Origin: Apostichopus californicus
Taxonomy: Eukaryota > Echinodermata > Holothuroidea > Aspidochirotida > Stichopodidae
Reading direction: 5' to 3'
NCBI GenBank assembly: GCA_020650975.1
Contig: JAIPMN010000761.1
Span: forward strand, 1 to 64,000
Length of the DNA stretch: 64,000 nt
In this document: piece by piece, positions 42,101 to 56,645 of the stretch
How positions within the stretch are numbered: the first letter of the stretch is position 1
How the letters are laid out: each line of letters begins with the position of its first letter
Program-made: the position numbers and the translations under genes
Notes under the pieces: generated by a model
Told to the model about the DNA's origin: nothing
Database searches by the model: none
What the model saw: only the letters and a program-made list of their open reading frames with translations

Positions 42101-45100
42101 AATTTTTTTTCTGCAAATAAGAGTATTTTCTTTGGCTTTGCTACTTTGTTCCTTTTTTATAGCAATTCTTTGGAGGATAGTTTAGTTTTTTATATTTTTA
42201 CTGAAGTTACAGGTAGGAGAAAGCAGTGAAGTTAGTATGGAGTACGTGAAGCTAAAAATAAGTATTTACTGTACAGTATATTGCAGTATATTCAATTACA
42301 CATTAATTCGGGAAAGGTTAAAGCAGAAATCTAAAGCTTGATTCGGCTTGGAGAATCTTGCAAAGATTGTTTAATGATGGTGGCCAGTATAAACCAAGAG
42401 CATATGTCTGTATTTCAATGAAAATATTTGTGCAAATTAAGCTAAGAAATAATTATGAATTAAAGAAATTTCATGCAAAATTAGTACAAATTTGAGAAAA
42501 TTGTAATGTATGAATTAAAGGTCAGTTCAGGTAAGACGTTACCATACATCACTTACAGTAGCAGCAGAAGTTTATAAGTTTGTTTGACCAACAAAAATTC
42601 TGAACGGGTGATTGCATCTTACTTTGCTCACCAAATCGTAAAGAAATAAGTAATATTATTACTGACAAAAGATTATTACTGTTGGCTACACACTGTGATG
42701 AAATAAGAAGACAAACTAATACAACTTTCAACTTTGTACAATGTATGTTACAATAGTCTGTTGGTCATTGTGCCAGCCATGATATCCAAATTGGTGCATT
42801 GTCTTATTGAGATTGAATGCAAGAGATCACATACACCATCGGACTTGGTACTACAGGCCTGTTGGCAACCTAAGATATAATTAGTCAGTTATAGTAACAT
42901 TGTCTGCTCACATTAGTACAATGGTCTATAAAGTAGGAAGTTTCCTGGAAACGATGCTGACTAGAGGTAACATTCCTCATACACATGCTGTGTGTATTTG
43001 TGTCATTTAGAGGACAGATGAAACCTACAGATGGTCATACAGGGTGGAAGAGGTTCAAACCCGGATGAAGTTGTCAATGACCCTGCCAAGATGAGTACCC
43101 TCTTCAAGGACCCTTGAAATGGCAGAGTAAATCCATTCTTTGCCAAGTTGCTTCTCACAAATCTGGATATTCTCTTGTGTGATGATTGAATCCCATTGGC
43201 AATCCCTACTGTAGCTGTCTCATTATCGACAGCGTGAGAAAAGGTGTGAGGCGAGTAGCACTGGGGTGTCATCCAGGGATTCAATGGTCGGTATTGATCC
43301 AGAGTGGCGTTCAAGGAAAATTGATTCCCTCAACTCTTTTCTTTAAAGTGTGTATAGAACTTTTTTCCAGAAAGATCAAGTAGAAGATATTGGCATGTTC
43401 TTTAGCTTGTTGGAATCCCTGTTCCATGGGAGCATGTACAATAGTAGTAAATTAGAACAGTATTAAAGTGAGTGGCTTTACATCATGCGGGCATAAATTA
43501 TGGTAAATACTAGTAGATATAATGTGAAAGGGCATGCTGGGAGCACAGTAACATCCTATGAATGGTGGAACATGTAGGATAGCTAGGATAAAAGTGGTGT
43601 AACATGATGCACTATGTTCATCTTTAAACCAACTGTTACAAGTCCTTCTATTAATCAGTCTGTTAATTTATCTAATTAATTATTTTGTTAATTAATTATT
43701 AAGTTAATTTATTGGTGTCCATCTCCATCTGTAGATCTTATCCAGACATCAGGCCTTTAACGTTCTTATGCACTTACTGTTTCTAAACAAGGTATTTGCC
43801 GTGAATTTAAACAGATTTTAACAGCTTTTGTTCCATGGAATCCTTAAAATTCATTCCTTATTTAATTTTTTTTTAAAATGAATATTATATGCAGTTGAAA
43901 GAAACTCAGTCCGTCCCTCGTGCTGAAGTTTCTTGTTTAGCACAGCTAATAAAGGTCTACATAGCTATTTTTGCAATCCTTACTTGTTTTAGCCATTTTA
44001 AAATAATTCCATTTCATTGTTAGATTTATATCACAAGCACTACTTAATAATGTTGAAACATTTCTCACACAAAGAAAACCCCAACTCTATTGACAAACCA
44101 ATTGATAGATGCTAATTATGGAAGATAAAGACATGATATGATATGTTGTCGCCATGATCCCGGTCTTGCGTGTCTCTCGATGAGGTTTAACTGGAAGCTT
44201 GGAGAAGATATTTAGTTGAACAGCTTAGTACTGTTACTGCAGGGAACCTTTGCACACTGTTAGTAATATGTAATTTGAGGTGTGAATGACCAGCTCGTAA
44301 TCTCACTCTGTTAGATTTCACTATAAGAGATGTCTTTAGGGATATAAGGCTATGAATAACTTTTTGTGTGGAATGGTTTAATATCATTTCAGAATACTTA
44401 ATAAGTAAAAACCCACAAACACACATGTGAAAAAATAAAAGAAGAAAAAAAAAAAAAGGAAAAAAAAAAGGAAAAAAAAGAAGAAGAAAAATAGAAAAAG
44501 AAAAAAAGAAGGGAAAAAGGACTGAAAATTGAGAAAGTAGATCAAACTTCTTGAATTTAAGATGGTTGATTTAGTGGATAAAATATTCTGATACAGTACT
44601 GTAGAGGTGACAGCCTCATTGCCTCGAAGCAATCAATTCATTCTTAATTTTAGTTTATCATACTCTGTCAAGTCGACTGTTTTATCCACAGCGAATCTAG
44701 CCGACCTAGTTATAAAAAGTTATAAATTTTCTTTCATTTTCGTTTGGGGGAATCGTCTGTCCACCCTAAGGAAGGATTGTACATTACCAACAGGAAACTG
44801 TGATCACAGATACAGAAGGCGTATCTCAACAGTTTCTTTTTTGTTAATTACTTTCAATTAATACTCCTTTCGATACCTTAATTTCTGTGTAATTTACCTA
44901 TGAAAATGTCTGGAGAAACATATTATATATGCGGACTTAACACCATGTGAGGATTAACTTCCTTCTTTGATTATGTGGAATTTTCTTCAGGTTTAAGTCT
45001 TCATAATGGTGGATTTGGAAGAAAGAGACTGGGGGCATTGATCATGGAGTGGGTCAGTGGGGGCGCTATACCAGTTACCAATATGGGAAGGTTAGGGTGT

Positions 45101-48100
45101 ATTACATGGCATATTGGCGCTTGGACACAAGTTAAAATATCGCAGTTTGTAAACATTGCACACAAGTGAGTTTGGAGTTTTCCTGTTACATTAATCACAT
45201 CAATGAAAGATACATGACTGCTGACTTGAGGAGACCTAAATCTTCATCCACAATTATAGTAAGAGAAGAGGCGGGGATAATTCATCTCACATGCTGTTCA
45301 ATAATGGCCGGCAAATTTGGACTAGCTACATCATTACTGCCTTCTAAACTCACTTGAATACAACCATTCATTGTTATGTTGATATTTTGGTCTTTCTCTG
45401 AAGTTGGTGTTCATATTTGTCACATACTTAAAAACAAAAACAAATTTCATGAATTTCATTTTTGGAGAAATAAAGTTTTACTTACTTACTTTTTAGATTC
45501 AATTTCCACTAAATTGAATTAACCAATTAACAGAAGGGTGATTTTATCAAAATTTCTCACACATCCTGTATTACCTGTCTAACCCTGTAGTACTTAAAGA
45601 ATATAGAAACAGGTCTGTAACTGTTTGGAACAATGCAAATAAATATCTGTGCCTCATCATACGAAACTTTCCTACCAGACATACTGTGCATATATGCATT
45701 ACCCAATTTGCATATAAGATTCTGGACAGAGGATGTTATTGTCATAAAGCCCTTGGTCAATTTTATGAACTGATTGCAATTTTTGGGGCAAAGAGACATA
45801 TTTGACTGCGTCCTCGAAGAGAGATAAGGCTTGGCATTAGAATCCATGCAGAACTGGTGAGATGGTCATGATTATAATGGTTAATTGTAAAATAGGATTT
45901 TAAACGGATAAAATCCAAATACCATTTTTCACCAATACTGACAGAAGTTATCTGCATCTTTTGGTCAAAGTTACATCCTATTTATAGCATTTGGATTTGT
46001 AGAGAAACAGATATTTAGACTTTGGTGTAGTTATATACAAGTATGTATCAGCCGAGATAGCTGTGATGTCATCGTGGCAGTTGAACTAGAAACTGTGTAC
46101 AGTATTAATGTGTATAATGTACAAATCATTTAATCCACCTCCTGGACCAAGGAAGGGATTATTTTATTACTTCTCCCATCTCTTACCTGTCTCCTATATA
46201 TTTATACACTTCGATCTACTATGTCTACAAAGTGTTCACAATAATCATAATGTACTGCACCCTCAGCGACCCCCTCTCTAAGGTCATCAACCTCGTCCAT
46301 CTGAATCTATCTTCATTTATAAATACCCACACCAGTAAGTTTTAGGAGTATCTGGTCAAATCAGTTTATTTTATAGATCTAGAGTCAAACATCCCAAACC
46401 AGTAGTGTAGAATTACATTTCTCTACCATAAATATTACTGTCACGTTGGCGGCCATTGGAAGACTGGAATATTACTGGGTTGTCTTTAAGTTAAATCGTA
46501 TTTCCTGTTCGTTGCACTGTACTGCACTATGTTAGTAGCACTTAAGGCCTATAAAGTAGTATTCGCGTGGTTTTTACAACTTTTTGATGAAGCGACGCCT
46601 CATCCAGCCGCTGAAGACTGAATAACAGATCCGCTGGCTAATTTACTCTGATAGATTTTCTATTGCTACTCACGATGTTTGTCAGCTGAGGTCACTTGCC
46701 TGTTATTGTTATGAGTAAGTGCTGGTTTTCTATGAGCAACATGGAGGTGTCTTCTGACAGCTTTAAGGCCCTCTCACCTAACAACATCAGTCTTGATAAG
46801 GGCAGCTTTTAAAGGAAGAGTTATTTGACTCAAAATTCCATCTTTAAAGTATCAGTTGGTGTTTGTGTGTTTAATAATAAATGAGACTAAAACTCAGACT
46901 GAATGCATGCAAAGGTGGGGCAGGGGGTGGTGGGGGAGGGGAAGGAGGGTGAAATGAAGGTGACACGAAATGAAAAACAGGCCAACTATGTAACATACTG
47001 TTTTGGTGTGCAGGATAATTGACCTTAGGTGCATAACACTGGTGGATGCAGCAAAGTTGGTTTCTGAACTATTTTCACTAGGCTGTTTGTGTACAACATA
47101 TTCTTTATAATGTTGCGGTATATTCCTCCCGATGTTTCCGAAGGATTCTTCAAGATATTTGCATTACTTTCAACAAACTTTGGAACTCGCTTGACTTCAT
47201 CAATTTTGATTAATAAAACAAAAAAATGAAAGTCTAGGGAAGAGGGAGATTGTGGTAGATTGATGGTGATCTGTTTAACTATTGGTGAAGTATGCCAAGT
47301 ACTGTCAGTCACCTATGTACGTTAGTTCCATCTTTCTTCAATTTTGCTTCTGCATGTAACTGTTATATGACATGTTCTGTATACAGAATTTGTGATATGC
47401 AGGGTGCAAACATCTCTTTGAACAGTTATCTTCACTAAAGGCTTTGTGACACCTGATGAAAGTTAACTTCCATTTCAGTTATCCCTGCCGTTCTTCAGAT
47501 AAGGAGAAATCGATCAACTTGAGGAGTTTTGTCACTTTAAATATTTGTGGTTGCTTTAACACCTATCCTGATTGGTGGATCCCAACCTGCACGGGCTTAA
47601 ATTAATAAAGGAATTAAATGTTTTTAAAAAAAAATATATATTTCTTGGACAAATCTACCCCATTTGCTGGATGGCATTGTGTGGATCACTATGTATTTTT
47701 TATACCAGCAATATAAACCCAAGTGTTTGGAGATTCAGTGAGTTTTGTAAATCTTCTTAAACTCAAACCTCTCTAACAATTATGAAAATACAGGTAGAAT
47801 TGAAATTCAACCTCAAAATCAATTTAGTTTAATCTTGGTTTCAAGCAAAGCATTTCATTGCTTGCAGGAAAGATAATGTGAGGTGGCCAGGGACATTTCC
47901 AGAAAATGCTGTTCTATATATACAAAGTAGACAAGTAAAGTAGAAAAGGAAAGTAATAAAACCAAACGCAAGAACTTATTATTGCTGTAAGAAGCTGTAC
48001 GGTGTATCATTACTTAGTGTGGAAAATGCCGTATTGTCCTTGCAATACTGTATGGTTTAGTGCTCTGCTACATGTACTGACTAAGGAAGTTATGGTAGTA

Positions 48101-49316
48101 CTGTAAGAGATACTGGAATGTTATTTTGTAATTAGTACATTCTCTTGGTTGTTTACAAGCCATCTGGGTGATTAAATCATTGCCTATGTTATTATTTGCT
48201 TGTTTGTAGTATTAAACTTTTAATTTGAAGTAATAAACTTTTAATTTAGTAGTATATTTTATTTTGGTTCATTCAGGTACTTTGTATGTATCCTATACAG
48301 TGTAGTTTAATAATTATATTTATATAAACGGATATTGTTCTAAGTAATAAAGTATTCCCTTTATCCTGACATGGATATTAAGTATTTCATTGGCCTATGG
48401 AGTCCTTATGTGAGTTTTTACTGTGCTGGACATTACCATAGCAATATCTGCAGGGCTAATATATCCCTATGCATGCTCTCCTCAGCTCTGGCTTTGCATA
48501 CAGTAGCAGCTTGATTTGAAATTCCTTCCTGGGTGATTCTCACAGAGCTTTGAGTAATAATACATTACTATGTTCATTCATGCTATGTTAATTTGTAGTA
48601 TGTAACACTAAGCTACAGAGCCTTCAGTTGTATCTCTTTATAGCCTGAGACATAGTTATCCTATTATGGTGTTGTTGATCATATTATGGTGTTTTGCATT
48701 GTTTATCCTATGATGTTGTTTTGCATTATTATAATGTGTTGAAAGGACAAAAAAAGTGCTAAATTGGTCCCAAAATGTGTAGCATTGCTTTGGGGATTGA
48801 GTTATTCTTTAAATTGCATGAAGATAGGTGATGAGAATCATAAACTGCAACAAACTGTTAGGTCCATGACCCAGAATCTTCCATGAGGGATTGGCAATGA
48901 CCCATTGGATCCCTCAATCCCTCAGAACTGATCCTCAAAATGCATGATATCTTAAGCTTTGACTATTGGCTTGATGTGCACAAATATTCCAAATAGATCT
49001 TCTGCGACAAGCACCAAAAAATTGTTGATAAATTTTCTGATGTCCTTGTTTTCTCTATCTATTTTGGTCACCATCTACTTTCTATAGTGAAGATCAAGCA
49101 GGTGGGTTTCAATAGAGTAAAAGTAGGTTTGTGTGAAATTTTCATCTCGAGTAGATACATTGTTTAAAGACGGTGATTTTGAAACCACCAAATTCACTTC
49201 AGTCATACAATATGTACCAGTCACTGTCAATCTAATGTAGTCAAATGATTATAAAATACTGATCTGTCTCCTTTGGTCATCTCGGATGATGGGACCACCT
49301 GACCACCGTTAAAAAT
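39160..49316. other. CAMTA intron 2, mid part, no gene recognised
   Basis: AT-rich intron. Short open frames on both strands resemble nothing known. A GC-richer segment at 43010-43310 has a pol III box-B-like word (GGTTCAAACCC) but no matching box A. No CG-1 exon found. Confidence 0.5.
44432..44520. repeat. A/G-rich low-complexity tract
   Basis: AAGAAAAAAAAAAAAGGAAA and similar runs, giving a spurious Phe-rich frame on the minus strand. Confidence 0.9.
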
Positions 49317-49475
49317 TTGTCTTGCTCCTAGCATGAGTCCCTAGGGGCTCTTACTTACTCTTAGCAGGATTTCCTAGGCACTCTTGCACCAAGTATGATT
49401 TCCTAGGAGCTCTTGCTTACTCTTAGTATGATTCTCTAGGCGCTCTTGCTCCTAGCATGATTCCTTGGAGCTCTT
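49317..49475. repeat. About 30-33 bp tandem repeat, five diverged copies
   Basis: Copies of CTCTTGCTCCTAGCATGATT / CTCTTAGTATGATTCTCTAG, with units of 29-33 bp. Confidence 0.8.
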
Positions 49476-50412
49476 GCTTCTCACCCTTGGCTTTCATCTT
49501 TGTTCGCTTCATAGTGAGTAGTTCTTTCTTGTCTTATACATAACCATTTATATCCAGAATCAAACAAATATGTCAGATTTGTCCCTTCCTAAAGTTCAAG
49601 TGATAGATTTGAGTTTATTTAACTACCAGCTGAACAAATTCAGCTCTGACATGAGTTTACTTTTCGTGGTCTTGCTGTTTACCAGGCTGGATATTTTTTG
49701 TGGCAGATTATTAAAAAGAACTTTACTATTCGCTTGTTTCTACTTAAATAGTGCTCCTTTCTGTCTACTCTGCCTAGGTGACAGTTGGTAGTATTGGAGC
49801 ATTGCATGTCCCCCACCCCCTCCCTCCCTCCCTCTCCCACCCCTCCCCCACCACAGTCCCACATTAGTTCCAGTGGAAGGAAATACTACTATTTTGAAAG
49901 AATTTATTACTTTTCCCCTTCTTTTCTGAACTTGTACCTTGCAAATACAATTGCTGTTATTTAATTATGTTATGTATTATTACTGCCTCATTTACATCTC
50001 ATTATCATCTCATTACCATATCATTACTGGATTTCATGTACTATACTAATGTATTCAGTGGATTGTCCTCAAGTATATGAAGGAAACAGAGATAGTTTTG
50101 TGTACCCCTGTCTGGTCAATATTATACTCTCAAAGTAAAAAAAAAAAAAAAAATAACAAAACACAATTGTTCCCCTATCATAATATTGGCTTTTATAATA
50201 TAAGAGAACCATATTGCTAAAGGCTAAACGGTCCTTTATTTGAGTTTTCACTCGTTTGTATTTAAGAAATTTTACTGTAAATTGGCAAACCATCCTATCA
50301 TTGGCCCAGCATCCTTTCATTAAATGTAAATTTAGTCCAAGATAAAGACTTACAGCTTTTTGTATTTTCTTCATTGTTGATGTTTTTCTCCCCCTCCCTC
50401 CTCCTACACAAG

Positions 50413-50580
50413 GCCTTTGAGGAATTAATTATCTCTTCATCAAAGAAGGAAAAATATTCTGAAATATCCTCCAGAATGACCAATTTCATCTATTCCATTC
50501 TAACTGTCGTGGGTCACCATGCCAACGTGACAACCGTATTATCACATTCTTCTCCAGAAATGGGAATTCATATTAATGAG
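50413..50580 (+). CDS. Candidate cassette exon in CAMTA intron 2 (unproven)
   Basis: Open in one frame for 168 nt (56 codons), bounded by a very pyrimidine-rich acceptor ending CTACACAAG and by GAG/GTAAAA. Phase 0 to 0, so it could be spliced between CAMTA exon 2 and the next exon without shifting the frame. It starts AFEELIISSSKKEKYSEISS and ends PEMGIHINE, the same INE residues and the same 13 bases (ATTAATGAGGTAA) as the end of exon 2. The peptide resembles no domain I know. It could equally be a chance open frame between cryptic splice sites. Confidence 0.25.
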
Positions 50581-52204
50581 GTAAAACCAAACTGTACACG
50601 GCTCATGAAAATAACAATGACCTAGCTGCTCTCATGATACTTACAGTGCGCTATGAATAAACAAACAAACCTTGGGATCTCAAAAAAAAACAGAAGCAAA
50701 TAATGTTTTGTGGATCTTTGTGGATCTTGCCGCCTTCATAGATTGAAGGAGTATTTAAACCACCCAGCTGCATGAGTCTGGAAAGTATCAGTTTCTCTGT
50801 TTAATATGAAAGTAAGGATATGTTATTAATGTAAAAGATTGTGAAGGAGTATTAAACGTGTATGTTTCAATAGCAAAGGCATCATGAAAATTGTATGAAG
50901 ATGAACAAAGGTGCACAAAGAGTTAATAGAGACCACCACACAGAATAATGGGTGGACTATGTTTCCAGTTATAGAGTAAATGTGATATTGTAGGAATAAA
51001 AACCTATGATTAATAAGCAAAAATAAAAGAAAAAAATAAATAATGAATCATTATGGTCTGATTCAGACAATGAGTCACCATTATAGAGTTCAAGTGCCAC
51101 GGTTAATATTTAAGTTCCAAGCCATTTATGCGCATGTCCAAAATTGAACTCTTCTTGAAGGAAATGAGAAATTGTCTGATTATGAAATTAAATATTAATA
51201 AGTTGGATCAATTCAAGCAAAAGAGCTGTTCCCTGAACTCGGATACATAGATCTGTTCATCGCACAATTCGTCACGTTCAAGATGTGAAATTATGTGTCT
51301 GCATAGGATCTGAATTCAAGCATTTCTAGTTGATGTATGTAACACTGGTGGTCAAATGTTTCTACATAGTGACCCTAAATTTGACATTCATCATCTTGGC
51401 AAACCTCCATGGGTGTATGTTACAGTTTGGTGAAGGGATCTGTTAGGGAGGAGATATCCCCTCCCCCTTTTGAGAATTCTTTCTATATTTTACAACTTTT
51501 GAAGTTATTTAAATATTTTTCTAGATCTTTTTCTACAAATACTGACAATTTCTGTTTGCTTCCAAATTTTTGGCCGACCCTCCGAAATGTTTTGCCCACC
51601 ATGAAAACAAGTGTCTGGACCCCCAGTCTGAACACCAGGGGCTTAAATAATCATATCTCCGAAGTTAGATTCAGTCATATAACTAATACAAAGCTCTGCA
51701 TGAATGTTGCAGTCTTTCTCTCCCTAACACTAACAGGTACCATTTGCTAATTATGATTAATGCTGTAAGACATCTACATATTTAATATGCAAAGTAGGCT
51801 AGCAGTCTTAGCTTTTCAAATCCATTTTAATTATAATGAAAGATTATCGGCTTAACACTGAATGTTTTAATTTCTCTTGGGAGTAAGAATTCTCACTGTT
51901 TGTAAACAGTATGTTTTAGGTTTTGGTTTCCAGTATTTATTTGATACAAATATTCTGAATAGGAAAACTACGCATGCAAAACTGAGAAAAGAAATGATAT
52001 TAATTTTAACAGTGAACAACAAAGGTTTGTGTTAACCATCATTTAGTTTGCACTGATGAAGACCTCAAAAATCCAGTCAGTAAATTATTGTAACTTAAGT
52101 CGAATAAGAATCCACCCAACAAAATGAACAATGTAGGCACTTTGGGTGACCAGAATGAGAAGGAAGTGCATTGACCGGAGGGGTCCGGCCATAGAGGGCG
52201 CACA

Positions 52205-52490
52205 GTGTTAAAGTCTCAATGTGTGTTTGCCACATTTTAACTTCGACCTTCCAGCTTACTGCCCTAAAAGCTCAGGGAAAATAACACCGTTCTATTCAAT
52301 TTTCATATTAATAATCAATATTTTTATTGAGTTATCTGTCGTTAAACATTTTGAGCTGAATAATATTTGCCAGACTTTTTAAAGAGTCCATAGATTCTAC
52401 AAATTTCACTCAAAATTTGCATGCCCCTCCCAATAGATCACGGGCCAATCAAATCTCTGTTTTGTTTACGACCGTTAGGCATAGAACTTA
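52205..52490. repeat. Interspersed repeat, copy 1
   Basis: Shares long ordered similarity with 57685-57962: CCAGCTTACTGCCCTAAAAG / CCAGCTTACTGCACTAAAAG, GTTATCTGTCGTTAAA, TTTTGAGCTGAATAA and CCAATCAAATCTCTGT. Same orientation. No terminal repeats or coding content seen. Class unknown. Confidence 0.8.
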
Positions 52491-55400
52491 AGAGCGGACG
52501 ATACGAGTATATATAGGTTACATTTGTGTAATGAACATGCTGATATGGGCAGTGATTTTACGGTGAATCATTCGCGCCATAAGGGCAACAGAAAATAAAT
52601 TTCTTTCTTTCGATTGTGACAGCTTTTCTCCATGAAACCCACCTGGTCAAGTGCAATTAGAATAAGAAACATTGAATCTGCTTCAGAAGTTTGTTTTCTG
52701 AAATTCATCAGCAAACACGTATTGAGACATTAAAAGGTTACCAGTTCAATTTAAGCACTGTAGAATGAGAGTGCTAAGGTTGTGGGGCGACAGGTAAGGT
52801 GGTCAGCCGTAAATATCCAAACCAGTAACTTTTGGAACTTTGCACAAGAATGTACACGTCGCAAAATTATCCAGTCAGTAAAAGCACTTATTGCAGAAAG
52901 AAATACACAAGTTTGTAACTAAATGCACACAGTAGCTATTAAAACATACAATAATTAATGGTAGATGTGCAATCTCTGTTTTCACTTTGTTATAAACCAG
53001 ACAGTGTACCCTTAACTCTTACAAGGATAGTAAATGTAAACTTTAACGTTTACAATATATAATATGTACGTAAAGTACAATATCCAACCACAGATATATA
53101 TACCTATCTAAGTTCCAATCAGTCTGAGGCTATCTGTACTTTTTACTCAGAGCAAGAAAAACTGTGCCATCTGAAAGCAAAATTATTTTTTATGGGGGTT
53201 GACTATCATGGTATGACAAGTCTGTCATCTGTGAAGCCATCAACTTTCATAATTCTTTTCATATTAATTCTCTGTACTCATCTGTAGTTAATATTTCAAT
53301 CATATATTATTAATGACTATGAAATCGTTAGTTAATTAACTTTTGTACGTGAAGTCTCATTCTGTCATTCTTGGTATTTCTTATGTCTGAACAAGAGTAA
53401 CATTATCCATCACTACATTAGGCTCTTAATTGTGAATGGCCTAATTTACTTACATTTTCTTTTGTCAATAATCTTCCAGGAGGGGGATAAGTTTTGAGTT
53501 TGGTAGGGGTGGGGGAAGTATTAATAAATATCCCCATCGCGAGATGAGGTTTAACCTGCACCTGTTATTTTCAATACTATCACCTTATAAATTTTCTCGT
53601 GAAAGTTGAAGTGAACAGTTTCTATTGTTTCCATGATACGTAAATTTAATTTTGAAAAAAAGAAAAGAGAAGTGGCTTCACTTTAAGAATCAAAACTGGA
53701 GCTCTAAATCTGACGGTTTTTAATGTTGTTTTTATTATTGTCATATTTAATGAGGGTAGTCCTGCTCAGTGCAGAAGCATTGCTTTTCCAGAAAAAGTTA
53801 GTATTTATGTGGCTATACTCACTATGCTACATGACTACACACAAAATATATAGCACTTTTTTTATAGCCTATTTGTAACTTAAGTAACCTTTGACCTTAA
53901 GGACAGATGTCTCCCAATGCCACTGACCAGTATAGTCTGTCTACATGTCTTTCATCATTCTCGTACCATACACAATGTCTGTAAGCTTAAGAGTTTGCTT
54001 TTGCTAAGAGCGTTTCCTCATTTCAAAAAGTGTCCATCTGGAGTCCACCTGACAGAAGTTACAAAGACTTGATAAATGTCAAGCATTGTATGGTATCGGC
54101 CTATACCGTCTGAGAAGTATTGGTTATGTGTGTTAAAGGAATAGTGTAGGTCCATTTGTTGTCTCACCTACTGTATAGAACAGAAGGATTATAATATAAA
54201 AAAAATCAGAGATTTATTTCACCTTCTTTAAGGGGTTAATTTGGATGTATTCACATTTTAAGGACCGTTTTAACTTGATGCTTGTGGTACTTTTATACCA
54301 TAGTGCTGTACACAAAGCTGGTCTTAATCTATCAGGTTCACATTCTTGCATGTGTTTATCCATTCTACTGACCAAAACAGGACACAACCCACTGTTGGTC
54401 CTCTGATACTAAAATTAGGGTTATCTTCAGAAAATCTCACACCCAATGGAGGTCTGCCTGCATAGCTGGACTGATATGCTGAATTATAAACTTTAATAAT
54501 TGATGTAATAATGATAATAATAGTAATTACAGATATGTCTGTTATTATTATACTTATTTTATATGCCATATGACATATGACATATATATGTCCTTGCATG
54601 CCATACATTAACTCCTACGTATATGTTCATTGCTTATTCCTATGATAATCTGCTACATAGAATTGTTCTCTTTGACAAACACAAACACAAGCAATTTGTT
54701 CAATGCAATTATTCATTAATATATCTTCTGTGGTAGATTTGTGTTGTTGCTTGAGAACCATCTTTGATCTTCCAGGTAAGGTCTGAAGCTGGATTCTTCT
54801 TTGAACTTGTCACAGTATAGTATTGCTAGTATTATTGTCCGTTAAAGGAAAGATTTTGGTATTTGGAATGTGAAAACATGACACGTTAACTACATATTGG
54901 AGTTCATCAGAATTATACATTAGCATAACATGTTGCCAATAGTCCATCGAACACTGCATCACCAGTGAAAGATTTAAAAACTTTGCATATAAAAGATGAT
55001 TTTACATTTTATAACATTAATCATGTAGAACAAAATATTTTTCTGTAGTTACGTTAATAAACGGTTCGTAACTTGAGGGGTAGCGGTGACCAAATTGTTC
55101 TTAGCGGCATACCTAGCTCTCTTTTGACTAGCTTTCCAGTATCCAACTTAAATATAAATATTACATAGTTCAGTCAGAATGATGCATCACTACAACCTAA
55201 TGTAAAATGCATCTTATGGAAGATTCCACATTCACCCCCCCCCCCTATCCCAAACAGTCAGCATTATTGATTATAATATAGAACTAGTGATAGATAGAAA
55301 TGGAAGAAATCTTTTGATTAGTGAGTTTCAGTTTCTGTGAAGTAATGGGAAACTGTCAAGCTTATGGATTCTAAGTCATGTTTCAAGTCTGATTACTGGC

Positions 55401-56299
55401 AAAGATCACTTCTGTTTGTACTAGTTTTCAAGCCTTCCAAAAGTGATCTTTTGTACAAAAAAAAACAAAACAGCATCTCTAAGAGAAGTTAATTAAGAAC
55501 CTTTAGAAATGGTTTCGGTGCGTGATTGATATGGGCTGTTATTGGATATATATATGCACAAATACCATATATATGCAATATATTAGAGTGACCTTGATGT
55601 TAGCAAGAAATTGGTTTTACCAAAGTATTCTTTCATCTCTCTTCTCAAATCTGGTCAGTTTTGCTTCCATTTTATTAGTGAAGGTGTCTATATAGAAGAT
55701 AGGGTCGATATTTAATGAAAAGGGAGTGATTTTACAAGACTGTTGTCCCGGTAGAAAGAGATCTTTACAATATTTTGCCGATATTACTTTATACTCAGTT
55801 CTCGTCTGTCAGTTCTTTTTGAAACCAGCCATCACTAAGAATGAGGAAATATTTAAGAGCTACATAACATTTTTTGCCTTAATCTTATGTAGATGGCTGC
55901 TAGTTAGTCTGGATGAATATTAGTCAGGTTTGGACCTTGTTGCTATTAAACATTTCCTTGTCCTTGTGCTGACTGCAAAGATGCTGGTTTTCAAGAGTAG
56001 GTATTATTGCCCAAAATTGAAGGCTTAATGAATACCTGTGTAGATTGAAATCTGAACATTGTTGTGGGAGTTTGGACCAGTTTCCATGCCATATTCACAC
56101 ATGCATTTCCTCATAATCAAGCTAAAAGTTATTCGGGCTTACTACTAGTTGGCTGTTTCTGATGTTATTGTTTAGTCCAGATTCTTTATTATTTAAATTA
56201 GACCAGATTTGTGGCCACCCAGTTGAGACAGTCTTTTAATGTTAAGAAACTGTATTGTCAGTATGAGCAGTATGACTATCATGTGTTTATCAAATAAAG

Positions 56300-56645
56300 G
56301 TTAGGAACTGTTCATACTGTCAGTACGAGTGCTTTGAAGCATGACATGGGAGGACAGTATAGAGTGGTATTTGCATTAGAATCAGATAAAGGTTAGGAAC
56401 TGGTCATACTGTTGATATGTTAGAAGTACAGTATGATATGACAGGACAGTATAGCGTGGTATTGGCCTTAGAATCAGATATATGTTAGGAACTGTTTATA
56501 CTGTTAGTATGACTACTTAGAAGTACAGTATGACAGGACAGTATAGCGTAGTATTGGCCTTACAATCAGATATATATTAGGAACTGTTTATACTGTTAGT
56601 ATGACTACTTACAAGGACAGTATGACAGGACAGTGTAGCGTGTTA
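56300..56645. repeat. 92-bp tandem repeat, nearly four copies
   Basis: GTTAGGAACTG starts units at 56300, 56392, 56484 and (as ATTAGGAACTG) 56576. Each unit holds GGACAGTATAGCGTGGTATT and an AATCAGATA segment. Confidence 0.93.

Noticed and set aside
43003-43314. 103-codon minus-strand frame with a box-B-like GGTTCAAACCC on the plus strand
   Set aside because: No box A at the right spacing, no recognisable protein, no splice context. It may be an old repeat but this cannot be shown.
44384-44632. Phe-rich 82-codon frame
   Set aside because: Read from an A/G-rich low-complexity tract on the opposite strand.
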